From: Actinomadura formosensis NBRC 14204
Lineage (GTDB): Bacteria > Actinomycetota > Actinomycetes > Streptosporangiales > Streptosporangiaceae
Assembly: GCF_001552155.1 (NCBI RefSeq)
Contig: NZ_BCQQ01000006.1
Span: 28,357-92,356, forward strand
DNA length: 64,000 nt
Direction of reading: 5' to 3'
Position 1 is the first letter of the stretch; every line of letters starts with the position of its first letter. A program made the translations under genes and the position numbers. The notes under the pieces are model-generated. The model was not told the origin of the DNA, did not search any database, and worked only from the letters and a program-made list of their open reading frames with translations. This document shows, piece after piece, positions 48,826 through 57,368 of this stretch.

Positions 48826-50253
48826 ATGGGGAAGGCCGGTCAGCTCGACGCGCTTGAGCGGGCCGTCGAGGGGACGCTCGCGGAGGGCGCGTTCGAGTTC
48901 GACGGCGACGAGGCGGTCCTTCGCATCGAGGGGTCCCTCATCCTCACCACCGGCTGGTTCGTCGGGCTCGGCATCGGCGGCGTGGCACTGCTGCTCGCCG
49001 GCGCCGTCCTGTCCCTGGCGGGGCTCCAGGACGAGGCGCGCTGGGCGCTCGCACCGGGCGCGGCGCTGCTCGGCGCCGTGGCCTGCTTCCTGCTGCTGTG
49101 GCGTTTCACTCCCCTCGCGAGGCTGTGGTCGGATGTGGAGCTGCGGTTCGACGAGCAGGCCATCGTCCACCGGCGGACCCGGATACCGTTCGGCGACCTG
49201 CGTCCCGAGCATCTCGTGTGGAAGACGGGACCGTTCTTCCGGCGCCTCTACGTCCGGCATCCGTCCCTGCGCAAGCAGCTCGCCGGGTTCTTCGACGGTG
49301 AGGAACGGCAGGCCGAGGAGTTCCAGCGGCGGCTCTGGGAGCTGATCTCCGCACCCGACCTGCCCCGCGTCCTCACCCACGGCAACGACCTCACCCCCGT
49401 GCAGCGCTGGATCATCGGGGCGGGCGCCCCCTACGGCGCCGTCAACGGGTTCCAGGTGGACCGGCTCGGCACCGCGCCCGGCGAGTCCACCGCGTCCGCC
49501 GACCGCCGCACCGCCCACGAGCTGCTACAGGACCCGTGGGGCGCCTACGACCTCGAACAGCTCCTCGCCGCCGTCAACTGGCTCGTCCAGGACGGGCACC
49601 GTGCCGACTTCGCCCAGGACGCCCACCTCGCCGCCCGGCCCCCGGCCGCGCGGGAGGAGTACGGGACGCTGCTGCGCGAGGTCGACGGCCTCATCGCCCA
49701 CGACCGGCTCGAACCGCCGTTCGTGGAACGGCTCATCGAACTGATCCGCATCCGGTACGGGGACGAGGGCGGCGCATACGCCCGGCTCGTCCCGGCCCTG
49801 CTGCGCGACGAACCGGGCGCGGACGCGAGCGAGCAGGGCGCCGAGCTGGCCCAGTTCCTCCACCGGCTGTTCAACGACCGCGACCACGCGTCCGAGGAAC
49901 TGCACCGGCTGGAGGTCCTCGCCGACCCGGCGCTGCGCGCCAACGCGGGACGCTTCCTCATCTGGGACTACGGGCGGGCCCTCATGCTCTACCGCTGGGG
50001 CCACATGGTGGGGTGGCTGACAGAGGAGTACTGCTGGGAGCGGATGCTTCCGCTGGCGCTCGACATCCAGCGGCGGTACTCGTCCTGGCGGGACATGGCC
50101 ACCTGCTATCTGCAGGGGCGGCTGCTCTGGTCGGGCGGCGGCGGGGCCGCGCAGGCCGAGTACGAACGGCTCATCGAGGAGCTCGCCACCGAGCCGCGCA
50201 GCCCGTGGAACCTCGTCCCCTGGGATCTGGACCTGACCCGCGACTGGCCCTGA
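48826..50253 (+). CDS. DUF1266-domain membrane protein
   Basis: A 475-aa protein. Two membrane helices lie at about 38-90 (TTGWFVGLGIGGVALLLAGA and AALLGAVACFLLLWRF). A PH-like segment (VELRFDEQAIVHRRTRIPFG) follows, then a large helical region with the DUF1266 signature near the end (WDYGRALMLYRWGHMVGWL, then EEYCWERMLPLALDIQRRY). A TACGGT hexamer ends 7 bases before the ATG, so a leaderless transcript is possible. It sits between the two DUF6177-like halves. Function unknown. Confidence 0.78.
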   Translation: MGKAGQLDALERAVEGTLAEGAFEFDGDEAVLRIEGSLILTTGWFVGLGIGGVALLLAGAVLSLAGLQDEARWALAPGAALLGAVACFLLLWRFTPLARLWSDVELRFDEQAIVHRRTRIPFGDLRPEHLVWKTGPFFRRLYVRHPSLRKQLAGFFDGEERQAEEFQRRLWELISAPDLPRVLTHGNDLTPVQRWIIGAGAPYGAVNGFQVDRLGTAPGESTASADRRTAHELLQDPWGAYDLEQLLAAVNWLVQDGHRADFAQDAHLAARPPAAREEYGTLLREVDGLIAHDRLEPPFVERLIELIRIRYGDEGGAYARLVPALLRDEPGADASEQGAELAQFLHRLFNDRDHASEELHRLEVLADPALRANAGRFLIWDYGRALMLYRWGHMVGWLTEEYCWERMLPLALDIQRRYSSWRDMATCYLQGRLLWSGGGGAAQAEYERLIEELATEPRSPWNLVPWDLDLTRDWP

Positions 50254-50260
50254 GCCCGGC

Positions 50261-50737
50261 TCAGCCGATCACGCCGCCCTGGTAGGCGGCGCCGCCCACG
50301 TCCCCGGACAGGCCGCGGGACGCCGTGGCACCGGGGTCGTCGCCCTGGTCGGACGCCCGCCAGCTGCGGGGCGGGGCATCGCTCGCGCCGTCCGGGTAGA
50401 CGGTCCCGCCGAGCCAGCGGACGAGCGAGTCGGCGAACGTGCGCGCGACCCGCATCGCCTCCGGCACATCGGCGACCGCCCGGACGTCCACCCACCACAC
50501 CGGCACGCCGACCCGGTCGGCGAACTCGGCACCGAGCAGCCGCCGGATCTCGCTCTGCGCGGAGACCCGCACCGCGTCCTCGATGGAGACGAGCAGCCGC
50601 CCCTCGGCGTCGTACAGCAGCGTCGGCTCCGGCTCCCCGCCGCGCAGCTCCAGCGGCTCCCCCATGGCGATCATGCCGTCGGCCACGGCGTGCACATCCG
50701 GGCTGCGGCGCACCAGCGCCACCAGGTCACTGCTCAT
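50261..50737 (-). CDS. Protein like the N-terminal domain of DUF6177
   Basis: A 158-aa protein from ATG 50737 (MSSDLVALVRRSPDVHAVAD). The first ~125 residues (LLYDAEGRLLVSIEDAVRV, then DRVGVPVWWVDVRA) match my recollection of the amino-terminal domain of DUF6177. The tail is a low-complexity Asp/Gly/Ser region ending GGAAYQGGVIG. The partner half is at 47772 on the other strand. A CTGAGC/GCTCAG hairpin covers the junction with the DUF1266 stop. Confidence 0.6.
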   Translation of the reverse strand: MSSDLVALVRRSPDVHAVADGMIAMGEPLELRGGEPEPTLLYDAEGRLLVSIEDAVRVSAQSEIRRLLGAEFADRVGVPVWWVDVRAVADVPEAMRVARTFADSLVRWLGGTVYPDGASDAPPRSWRASDQGDDPGATASRGLSGDVGGAAYQGGVIG

Positions 50738-50978
50738 CGGCCACCCCAGCGTCGGACGGAACGGGAGCCGACCACCGCACCCGCGGCCGGTCGCCGGCTT
50801 GAGTCGGACACCTGCCTCCCCTCTCCTCAGCAACTTTATGAGAGATCCGCACCCGCTGCCCACGGGACCTCTATCCCGTGAGACACCTATCCATCACCGT
50901 GATATCGCCGGGTTCCTCCCGATACGCTGTTCCGATCATTGGACGCCACCCCGCACGACCATCGGCACGGAGTCGATC

Positions 50979-51773
50979 ATGCAGCCCCCTCACCTGCCGG
51001 GCCCACCCCCCGGCGGCCCGGGATACCCACCACCGCCGCCGGGTTCGCCGCCGCCCTTCGGCGGCCCCGGCTTCCCACCACCGCCACGCGGCGGCGGTAG
51101 CCCACTCGTCCCACTACTGATCTTCGGCGTGGTGGCGGTCATCGCCGTTGTCGGAGTCGGCGCGTTCCTCGTCCTGGGCGGCGGCAACGACAGGACCACA
51201 ACGTTTCCCACGTACACGCCCTACACGCCACCGACGCTGACTCCCTACTCCTCTGAGCCGACCCCAACCCCCACCAGCGGGGGGACGCCGGGCGACCCTT
51301 CCGGAGTCCTGTCCGCGACCATCCGGACCGCGAAGGGCAACACGTTCACCCGCGCGGGCACCCGCACCCAGTCGTGCACGAGCCGCGCCAACGCGCGGCT
51401 GCGCACGGCACTGCAGACGTACCCGTGCATAGGGCCGATGCACTCCGCCGTGTACGCCAACCCGTCCAAGCAGATCATCACGTCGGTGTCGATCTTGACG
51501 CTCTCCAGCCCGTCGGCGGCGAGCAGCGTCAGCCAGACCACCAACGACAAGGGCTGGCCGCTGCTGCTCACCCCGTCCGACGCGAGCGGCCTCCCGCAGC
51601 CCCGTCCCGACCCCGCCTACTGGACGCGCTCCTGGTCGCAGGGTTCACGCGTCATCTACGCCCAGTCCTACTGGTCGTCCGGCGGCGCCACCGGCGACCG
51701 CACCGGCGCCGTCTTCGCCACCGCCGGCGAACTCGGCGTGGAGGTCACCAACACCCTCATCTGGACGAACTGA
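50979..51773 (+). CDS. Proline-rich single-pass membrane protein
   Basis: A 264-aa protein from ATG 50979 with GGAG upstream. Residues 1-42 are almost only Pro and Gly (PPHLPGPPPGGPGYPPPPPG). One membrane helix spans about 43-70 (LVPLLIFGVVAVIAVVGVGA). The outer part has a Thr/Pro stalk and a compact ~150-aa domain with two Cys (TQSCTSRANARL, QTYPCIGPMH). The layout parallels other Pro-rich anchored proteins in this T7SS neighbourhood. Family not recognised. Confidence 0.75.
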   Translation: MQPPHLPGPPPGGPGYPPPPPGSPPPFGGPGFPPPPRGGGSPLVPLLIFGVVAVIAVVGVGAFLVLGGGNDRTTTFPTYTPYTPPTLTPYSSEPTPTPTSGGTPGDPSGVLSATIRTAKGNTFTRAGTRTQSCTSRANARLRTALQTYPCIGPMHSAVYANPSKQIITSVSILTLSSPSAASSVSQTTNDKGWPLLLTPSDASGLPQPRPDPAYWTRSWSQGSRVIYAQSYWSSGGATGDRTGAVFATAGELGVEVTNTLIWTN

Positions 51774-51781
51774 CCACCACC

Positions 51782-51811
51782 GGCGGCGCGGCCCGCGCGG
51801 GCCGCGCCGCC
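51782..51811. terminator. Perfect 30-base palindrome, bidirectional terminator
   Basis: GGCGGCGCGGCCCG (51782-51795) pairs perfectly with CGGGCCGCGCCGCC after a central CG dinucleotide. It lies between two convergent genes and ends one base before the reverse stop codon at 51812. A 14-bp all-GC stem without U-tract fits an actinobacterial bidirectional terminator. Confidence 0.75.
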
Positions 51812-53464
51812 TCAGCGGGTCGGGGCGGTGAGCGCCCGCGCGAACACCTCGTGCACGATCCGGGTCACCGACGACCGGGCGGCGGCGGAAACCTTGGACA
51901 TGTCCACCGAACTGCCGGTGGCGAGGTGCCGGTCGTAAGGCACGAACACCACGGGCAGACCCCACGCGGTGAGCATCTGATGCGCCCGGTGCAGATCGGC
52001 ACCCACCTGGGGGGCATGCGAAACCATCGCTATCACCGTCCGCCGCAGAAGGTCCCCCAGCTCATTGGCCGCGTACCATTCGAGCGCCCCCCGCGCGCTC
52101 AAGGCACCGTCCACCGTGCCCGGCGTCACCAGGACAAGGCCGTGCGACGCGGCGACGACACCCCGGTTCAGTTCGGTGAGGATGCCGGCGCCGCAGTCGA
52201 TGACCGTGGCGCCGACGTACCGGGCCACGACGTTGAGCGCGTTCTGGAACGTCTCCAGCGTGAACTCACCCGCGATGCGCCCGCCGCGCGTCGACGACAG
52301 CACGAACAGGCCCTCGGGAGTGCGCGACAGGAACCGCGCCGCCTCCTCGAAGGAACGCGGGTTCTGTCCCGCCAGGTCGAACAGCGACAGCTGCGAGCGA
52401 ACGCCGAGCCGGAGCGGCAGCGAGCCCAGCTCGGCGTCGGCGTCGGCGGCCAGCACCCGATCCTGGCGATGCCGGGCCAGCTCGGTCGCCACCAGCGCGG
52501 CCATCGTCGTCTTGCCCGCGCCGCCGCGCACACTGGCGATCGCGATCTGCCGGGTGCTGGGCACTGACCGCTGCATCAGCTCGACGAACGCGGCCATCTC
52601 CCGGGCCTCCCGGGAACCGCCGCCGACGGCCCGGCGGACGTTGCGTCCCATGCGCCGCGCCAGCGGGTCGCCGTGCTGGTTCTTGCGGACCAGTTCCTCG
52701 GCCGGAACCGGCGCCGCCGCCCCCACCGCCTGCGGCTGCTGCTCCGCGGTCGCCGGCGCGGCCGGACTTGCGGCGGACTGCTCGGCCGCGGACTGCTCCG
52801 GGACGTCCGCGGTGTCGACCCCGATGAGCGGGTTCACGGCCGCCGACCAGTCGAAGTCGAAGTGCGTCGGCTGCGCGACGGGCTGCGGCTGCTCGGGCGG
52901 CGCGTCTGTCGACGGCTGCGGGACGGGTTCAGGCGTCAACGACGGCGGGGGCGGAGGAGGCGGCGGCGGATCGGCCTCCTCGTGCGGCGGCGGGAACGGA
53001 GGCTGCGGAGGAGGAGGCGGCGGAGGCGGAGTCTCGGCGACGTCCTGGGCCGACTCGACCTGCGAAGGAACCGGCGGCGGAGGTGGCGGAGCTTCCGCGA
53101 CACCCTGGGCAGACTCGACCTGCGGAGGCGGCGGAGGAGGCGGCTCGACGGCCGGCTGCACCGGCGGCGGAGGAAGAGGCGGAGCTTCCGCGACACCCTG
53201 GCCAGACTCGACCTGCGGCGGAGGAGGCGGCTCGACGGCCGGCTGCACCGGCGGCGGAGGAGGCGGCTGAGGGGCCGCCTGAACCGGTTCCGGCATCACC
53301 ACGGGGGCCACGGCGGGTTCAGGCTCGGGCACCGGCCGAGGCGGAGCCTCGGCGCCCCAGGCGGGCTGTACCGCCACGGACGACGCCGCCTCAAGCACCT
53401 GCAATCCCCGCTGCGCAACCCCGAGATCGCGCAAGACGGCCTGCTGCCAACTCGAGTCCGGCAC
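51812..53464 (-). CDS. MinD/ParA-like ATPase with Pro-rich N-terminus (EspI-like)
   Basis: A 550-aa protein; GTG 53464 has a strong AAGGAGGT site. Residues about 35-200 are Pro/Val/Glu-rich repeats. The C-terminal half is a deviant Walker ATPase: IAIASVRGGAGKTTMAALVA (about 303-322), then AADADAELGSLPLRLG and VIDCGAGILTELNRGVV. This architecture matches EspI and related ATPases of T7SS loci, thought to regulate secretion in response to energy state. It is the far end of the minus-strand T7SS gene run. Confidence 0.83.
   Translation of the reverse strand: MPDSSWQQAVLRDLGVAQRGLQVLEAASSVAVQPAWGAEAPPRPVPEPEPAVAPVVMPEPVQAAPQPPPPPPVQPAVEPPPPPQVESGQGVAEAPPLPPPPVQPAVEPPPPPPPQVESAQGVAEAPPPPPPVPSQVESAQDVAETPPPPPPPPQPPFPPPHEEADPPPPPPPPPSLTPEPVPQPSTDAPPEQPQPVAQPTHFDFDWSAAVNPLIGVDTADVPEQSAAEQSAASPAAPATAEQQPQAVGAAAPVPAEELVRKNQHGDPLARRMGRNVRRAVGGGSREAREMAAFVELMQRSVPSTRQIAIASVRGGAGKTTMAALVATELARHRQDRVLAADADAELGSLPLRLGVRSQLSLFDLAGQNPRSFEEAARFLSRTPEGLFVLSSTRGGRIAGEFTLETFQNALNVVARYVGATVIDCGAGILTELNRGVVAASHGLVLVTPGTVDGALSARGALEWYAANELGDLLRRTVIAMVSHAPQVGADLHRAHQMLTAWGLPVVFVPYDRHLATGSSVDMSKVSAAARSSVTRIVHEVFARALTAPTR
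53055..53260 (-). repeat. Tandem ~93-bp repeats in the Pro-rich region
   Basis: A unit containing GCTTCCGCGACACCCTGG occurs at 53091 and 53184, 93 bp (31 codons) apart, with a third more diverged copy near 53040. The encoded unit is SAQGVAEAPPPPPP plus VQPAVEPPPPPQVE. The copies keep the reading frame and probably vary in number between strains. Confidence 0.7.
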
Positions 53465-53548
53465 CCGACCTCCTTTCGTTGCAGAGACAGCCTACGAGGC
53501 CCCGCCCGCCGCCGCGGCCCTCCGTCCGTCAGAGAACGCGCATCACCC

Positions 53549-53908
53549 TCACGACGGCAGCGACTGAGCCGCGCACTCCGCGGCGTCCTTGTTGACCTGC
53601 GCGTCACTCTTGCCGTTCTTGTTCTTCGGCATCATGACCGGGTTGGCAGGGTCCACCTCAGGCATGTCGTAGCCCTTCTTGATCATGCACTCCCTGGTCT
53701 TCGTCAGCGCCTCACGCTGTGCCGGGGTAATTTTCCCGCCGCCGTTCGTGGTCTGGCCGCCATTGCCGGTGATGGTGCCGCCGCCCGGCTGCGTCGCCGA
53801 AGCGGTCGCCCCGGACGCCGAACCGCCGTCCTTGGAGTCTGAACCGCAGGCGCTGAGGCTCAGTGCCAGCGCGGCAGCCGTGACCGGGATGAGCAGGAGC
53901 TTCTTCAT
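53549..53908 (-). CDS. Small secreted lipoprotein, T7SS neighbour
   Basis: A 119-aa protein from ATG 53908. Signal and lipobox are KKLLLIPVTAAALALSLSAC. After a Gly/Ser/Thr linker comes a short helical domain with two Cys (REALTKTRECMIKKGYDMPE, then NKDAAECAAQSLPS) that probably form a disulfide. Similar small actinomycete lipoproteins have no assigned function. It lies between the EspI-like gene and the mycosin relic. Confidence 0.78.
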   Translation of the reverse strand: MKKLLLIPVTAAALALSLSACGSDSKDGGSASGATASATQPGGGTITGNGGQTTNGGGKITPAQREALTKTRECMIKKGYDMPEVDPANPVMMPKNKNGKSDAQVNKDAAECAAQSLPS

Positions 53909-53999
53909 GATCACTCTTTCTGTCGTCGTGCTTGCAAACAGGGAGAACGGCCGTCCACACAGCGGGAAGGCGACCGCGAAAAGAGAAAGGTCTAGTACT

Positions 54000-54537
54000 G
54001 AGGGTGGGAACGCCGGGACCTTGCGGAGACACGTACGGCCGACCACCCTGCGGACCTCCCTGCCCCCCGGCGACGGCACCGGACGAGCACCCTTCTTGCC
54101 GCGCTTGAGGAGGATGAAGAACACGGCTCCACCGATCATCACGGCCGCACCAACGGTGATCAGCACGACCAGCAAGATTGCGATCCGCCTGATCAGTACG
54201 CTTGGTGGCGTTGGACTTGGGCACTCTGGTGGGGAACGGCTTCACCCTCAGCACGTCCTTCAACCAGCGGCCATACGCGGCGAAGACGGGATTCGGCACA
54301 CTCTTCGGCACCCTAGCCGCCAACGCCGGGGCCGGAATGACGACTCCGTAACCGACCAGCCGTTCCTTTCCAGGAGAACTGGCATCCTTGGTCGTGTTGA
54401 TGAACCGAGGTCACCATTCATCCGACCGTGATCGGGGCGACCACAGCCGGACCAGGCCAGGCGACCGACCCAAGATGAAAACGGCAAAGGTCGAACCGGC
54501 CCTTGCCGAACCCGTCGCAGCAGCACTCCTCGCCTAC
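54000..54537 (-). pseudogene. Decayed second mycosin gene (catalytic domain deleted)
   Basis: On the minus strand, the segment from 54537 to about 54440 matches the 5' end of the intact mycP (ribosome site AGGAG, then signal-coding sequence), but the ATG is changed to CTG and the frame shifts. It then jumps to the C-terminal region: DASSPGKERLVGYGVVIPAP, PNPVFAAYGRWLKD (compare GYGMIRPYRPLAGK, ANPVFEEFDRWKKD in mycP). After a further frameshift comes the membrane anchor LLVVLITVGAAVMIGGAVFF with RGKKGARPVP. The Asp, His and Ser of the protease are all gone. Confidence 0.75.
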
Positions 54538-54644
54538 GGAATCAGTTCACAAAATATCGGCAGACCAGGCGACGCCTGGCCTGCCGATGTCATCACGTTC
54601 GTCACCTGATGTCTCGACGTCAGCCGATCACCAGCGGTGCAGTG
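54523..54644. repeat. Duplication repeat, copy 1 (before the mycosin relic)
   Basis: This 122-bp stretch matches 55997-56120 (124 bp) at high identity, 1474 bp apart. Read on the minus strand it contains the last codons of the PPE-like protein (TAPLVIG, stop), a terminator hairpin, and the ribosome site of mycosin. It is therefore the junction of a tandem duplication of the tail-mycP unit. Confidence 0.8.
54556..54588 (-). terminator. Rho-independent terminator after mycP
   Basis: ATCGGCAG-type 16-base arms with a one-base centre and a single G-U-type mismatch, followed on the minus strand by ATTTTGTG. It is the duplicated copy of the hairpin at 56032-56064 and now lies just past the mycP stop. 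Confidence 0.75.
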
Positions 54645-54659
54645 CCGTCCCCTGCGTCG

Positions 54660-55994
54660 TTACTGGGGTGGCTGAGCGGGAGGACCACCCTCCGGCGGTC
54701 GCTGACCGGGCGGCATGGGCGGATGCGGCTGGTACTGTGGCTGCCCCCCAGGGGGATACGGACCTCCCGGCGGCGGCCCCGGCTGCTGTCCGAATCCTGG
54801 CGGCGCACCATAGCCAGGACCAGGCCCTATCAGGGGCGGAGTTGCGGACCGCTTTCGCCGGGAGATGAAGAACCCGAAGATGCAGGCCGCCAAACCCACG
54901 GCGGCGATAGCCCCGTAGCCGATAATGGTGCCCGTGGAGACGGAGTCGCCCTTTTTCTTCCCGGCGGGCGCAGGCGTTACCCCGGCAGCCTCGGGATGGT
55001 CCTTCTTCCATCGATCGAACTCTTCGAACACGGGATTCGCAGTCCCCTTCGGCGCCTTCCCTGCCAGCGGCCGATAGGGACGAATCATCCCGTACCCCGT
55101 CCGGTCGTCCTTCCCCTTCTCGTAGACGTCCGCCGCAGAAGCGATGAGCTGCCGCACCACCTCACGGTTCTTCATATCCGGATGCCCGGCCCGAATGATG
55201 GCCACGGCCCCTGATACCAGCGCCGCGGCGTCGCTCGTGCCGCTTCCGGGGTAGAGTTTTCCGTCCTTAAGGACCGTGACCGTGTGGACGCCCGGGCTCG
55301 CCACAGTCACATAAGGCTGACGCTGCGTCTTCTCCCAGGGACGACCTTGCAGGTCGACGGCGCCCACCGCCACAACACCCTTGCAGTTGGCGGGGGCATT
55401 GCTGGCGTTCCCTTCGTTTCCGTCATTGCCAGCGCTAACGACAATGACCGCATCCTTGCCCAGCGCGTAGGCAATCGATTTCTGCAGCTCCTCTGAACAG
55501 CGACTGGGAAACCCCTGCGAGAGATTGATCACTTGTGCCCCATGGTCGGCAGCAAAACGGATCCCTTTGGCATAAGCAGGGAGACTCTGCGCAACGACCG
55601 GAAGAATCTTGGCATCTGGGGCAATACCCACCAGGCCAGTACCGCGGCCCTGAGCCGCGATAAGCGCTGCCATCCCCGTGCCATGGCCTGGCGGATCGTC
55701 AACGCTATCGAGGTCTTCTCGACCGTCTCCGCCGCCGTCCTCAGCGTTCATGCCAGGCAGGACCACGTCCTGCAACTCAGGTAGATCCGCCTCAACGCCG
55801 GTGTCGATCACTGCGACCGTGACGCCTTTGCCCGTGGACAATGGCCAAAGGTGACTCTGAACACCCCAACTCTGGAACCACCATTCCTGAGGCAGAGGTC
55901 CAGGTGCCGCCGCCGCCGAGCCGGGCCAAGCGACCGCACCGAGAATGAACATGGCCAACGTCGAACTGGCCACTCTGCGAGCCCGTTGCAGCAT
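54660..55994 (-). CDS. mycP: Mycosin, T7SS membrane-anchored subtilisin protease
   Basis: A 444-aa protein; ATG 55994 has AGGAG five bases upstream. A signal peptide (STLAMFILGAVAWPGSAAAA) is followed by the subtilisin domain with the triad in AVIDTGVEAD (Asp64), PPGHGTGMAA (His104) and GSGTSDAAAL (Ser254), plus the oxyanion Asn in VVSAGNDGN. A membrane anchor lies at about 356-378 (TIIGYGAIAAVGLAACIFGF), then a Pro-rich cytoplasmic tail. MycP is needed for stability of the ESX core and cleaves some substrates. A decayed duplicate follows it. Confidence 0.92.
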   Translation of the reverse strand: MLQRARRVASSTLAMFILGAVAWPGSAAAAPGPLPQEWWFQSWGVQSHLWPLSTGKGVTVAVIDTGVEADLPELQDVVLPGMNAEDGGGDGREDLDSVDDPPGHGTGMAALIAAQGRGTGLVGIAPDAKILPVVAQSLPAYAKGIRFAADHGAQVINLSQGFPSRCSEELQKSIAYALGKDAVIVVSAGNDGNEGNASNAPANCKGVVAVGAVDLQGRPWEKTQRQPYVTVASPGVHTVTVLKDGKLYPGSGTSDAAALVSGAVAIIRAGHPDMKNREVVRQLIASAADVYEKGKDDRTGYGMIRPYRPLAGKAPKGTANPVFEEFDRWKKDHPEAAGVTPAPAGKKKGDSVSTGTIIGYGAIAAVGLAACIFGFFISRRKRSATPPLIGPGPGYGAPPGFGQQPGPPPGGPYPPGGQPQYQPHPPMPPGQRPPEGGPPAQPPQ

Positions 55995-55996
55995 CA

Positions 55997-56120
55997 GCAC
56001 TCCTCGCCTACGGGAATCGGTTCACAAAAATATCGGCAGACCAGGCGACGCCTGGTCTGCCGATGCCGTCACGTTCACCACACGACGTCTCTACGTCAGC
56101 CGATCACTGGCGGTGCAGTG
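55997..56120. repeat. Duplication repeat, copy 2 (before intact mycP)
   Basis: Partner of 54523-54644. It spans the last codons of the PPE-like gene (TAPPVIG, stop), the terminator hairpin and the ribosome site of the intact mycP. The extra bases (GA in front of TGCTGC and one A in the T-tract) show which positions were lost in the decayed copy. Confidence 0.8.
56032..56064 (-). terminator. Rho-independent terminator between the PPE-like gene and mycP
   Basis: ATCGGCAGACCAGGCG (56032-56047), one base, then its exact reverse complement CGCCTGGTCTGCCGAT (56049-56064). On the minus strand it is followed by ATTTTTGTG, a short U-tract. It should lower mycP transcription relative to the secreted substrates upstream. 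Confidence 0.85.
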
Positions 56121-57337
56121 TCGTCGTTGCCGCCCCAGACGTCCTCGTCCTCGGTCAGCCACGTGCTGCGCTCGTGCTCGTCGCCGTCGCCGCCGCCTCC
56201 GCGGGCACCGGCGCCCATCGGCATTCCCATGCCGTTCATCCCGCCCTTGCCGGCTAGGCCGCCGAAGGCACCGGGGCCGGCACCCATGCCCGCGCCCATG
56301 CCTCCCGGACCGGCGCCGAGGCCGCCGCCGAGCGCACCAGGGCCGCCGCCCACGCCGCCGGCGCCGAGCCCAGCACCTCCGCCACCGAGGCCGGGACCGC
56401 CGCCGGGTCCCCCAGGGGGCATACTGGCCAGGTCCGTGCCCGGGCCACCAGGGCCACTGCCGGGGCCGCCGGGACCACCGGGGAGGTCCGGTCCGCCTGG
56501 GCCGCCCGGAACCCCCGGCCCGTGCGGTCCACCAGGCATGTTCGGACCGCCAGGGCCGCCGGGGAGATCACCGGGACCGCTGGGACCACCACCAGGACCG
56601 CCGCCGGGGAGGTCACCGGGACCACCCGGCATACCGCCTGGGCCTCCACCTGGGCCTCCGCCCGGTCCGCCTCCCGGCATCTTGGGAGAAGTCGGACCGC
56701 CACCTGGACCTGGGCCTTGAGGGAAATCCGTATCGCGGAAGTTGGGGTTCGCCAGGTCCTGGCGGATGGAGGGCGGGAAGTTGTTGTTGGACTCCACCGT
56801 GCCGTCGTTGATGTTGTTCATCACGCTGCTGGCACCGGCGTTGTTGCCGATCAGACCACCGATGGCGGTCGGGGCCGTGGCAGGGTTGATCGCGAGAATA
56901 CGGTGACCCCAGGTGACCACGTCCTTGACCCAGCTGTCCATACGGCTGCCACTGCCATACGCATTCTTCCAGGAATGCTGCGTTTTGGCGTGTGCCGACA
57001 TCGCCTTGCTGGTCTGGTCCGAGACCCGCTCGATCTCCTGTACCTGGCGATAGGTCTTGTTCATGTTCTCCATGGCCTTCTTGGCGTCTTCACCGCCCCA
57101 CGCCTCGGCCATGCGCGTCGCCTGGTTGTAGATCAGGTTGGCGGAGCTGGTCATCCTCTTCGAGAGGGCGCCGTACTCCTTCGCACCGGACTCCAGCTGG
57201 CCCGGCTGCATACTGTCGACAATCTCGCGAACCTTGTCGAAGTTGTCGTGCCAGACCTCGAGGGCGTTGTACCAATGGCCAACGCCCTCGGCGTCCTTCG
57301 TGATCGTGTCATTCCTGATCTTCTGTTCTTGACCCAC
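56096..57337 (-). CDS. PPE/EspB-like T7SS substrate with Gly/Pro-rich tail
   Basis: A 413-aa protein from GTG 57337. The N-terminal ~180 residues form a helical bundle (ALEVWHDNFDKVREIVDSMQ, AEAWGGEDAKKAMENMNKTY) with a WGG turn like WXG/PPE proteins. From about 205 to 385 it is almost entirely Gly/Pro repeats (PGGPGGPDLPGGPGGPG). The last residues (STWLTEDEDVWGG, then TAPPVIG) are a conserved-looking tail seen in other actinomycete T7SS substrates. It probably pairs with the EspC-like protein encoded 31 bp upstream and is exported with it. Confidence 0.82.
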   Translation of the reverse strand: MGQEQKIRNDTITKDAEGVGHWYNALEVWHDNFDKVREIVDSMQPGQLESGAKEYGALSKRMTSSANLIYNQATRMAEAWGGEDAKKAMENMNKTYRQVQEIERVSDQTSKAMSAHAKTQHSWKNAYGSGSRMDSWVKDVVTWGHRILAINPATAPTAIGGLIGNNAGASSVMNNINDGTVESNNNFPPSIRQDLANPNFRDTDFPQGPGPGGGPTSPKMPGGGPGGGPGGGPGGMPGGPGDLPGGGPGGGPSGPGDLPGGPGGPNMPGGPHGPGVPGGPGGPDLPGGPGGPGSGPGGPGTDLASMPPGGPGGGPGLGGGGAGLGAGGVGGGPGALGGGLGAGPGGMGAGMGAGPGAFGGLAGKGGMNGMGMPMGAGARGGGGDGDEHERSTWLTEDEDVWGGNDDTAPPVIG

Positions 57338-57368
57338 TGCCGCTCACCCCAATCCGCTCGTGTACCTA

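Noticed and set aside
50439..50978. Plus-strand N-terminal extension of the Pro-rich membrane protein
   Set aside because: It is antisense to the 158-aa DUF6177-like gene; ATG 50979 has a ribosome site and starts the Pro-rich segment.
52900..53300. Regular short repeats that might suggest a CRISPR array
   Set aside because: They are codon repeats of a Pro-rich protein in one open frame, without spacers of even length.
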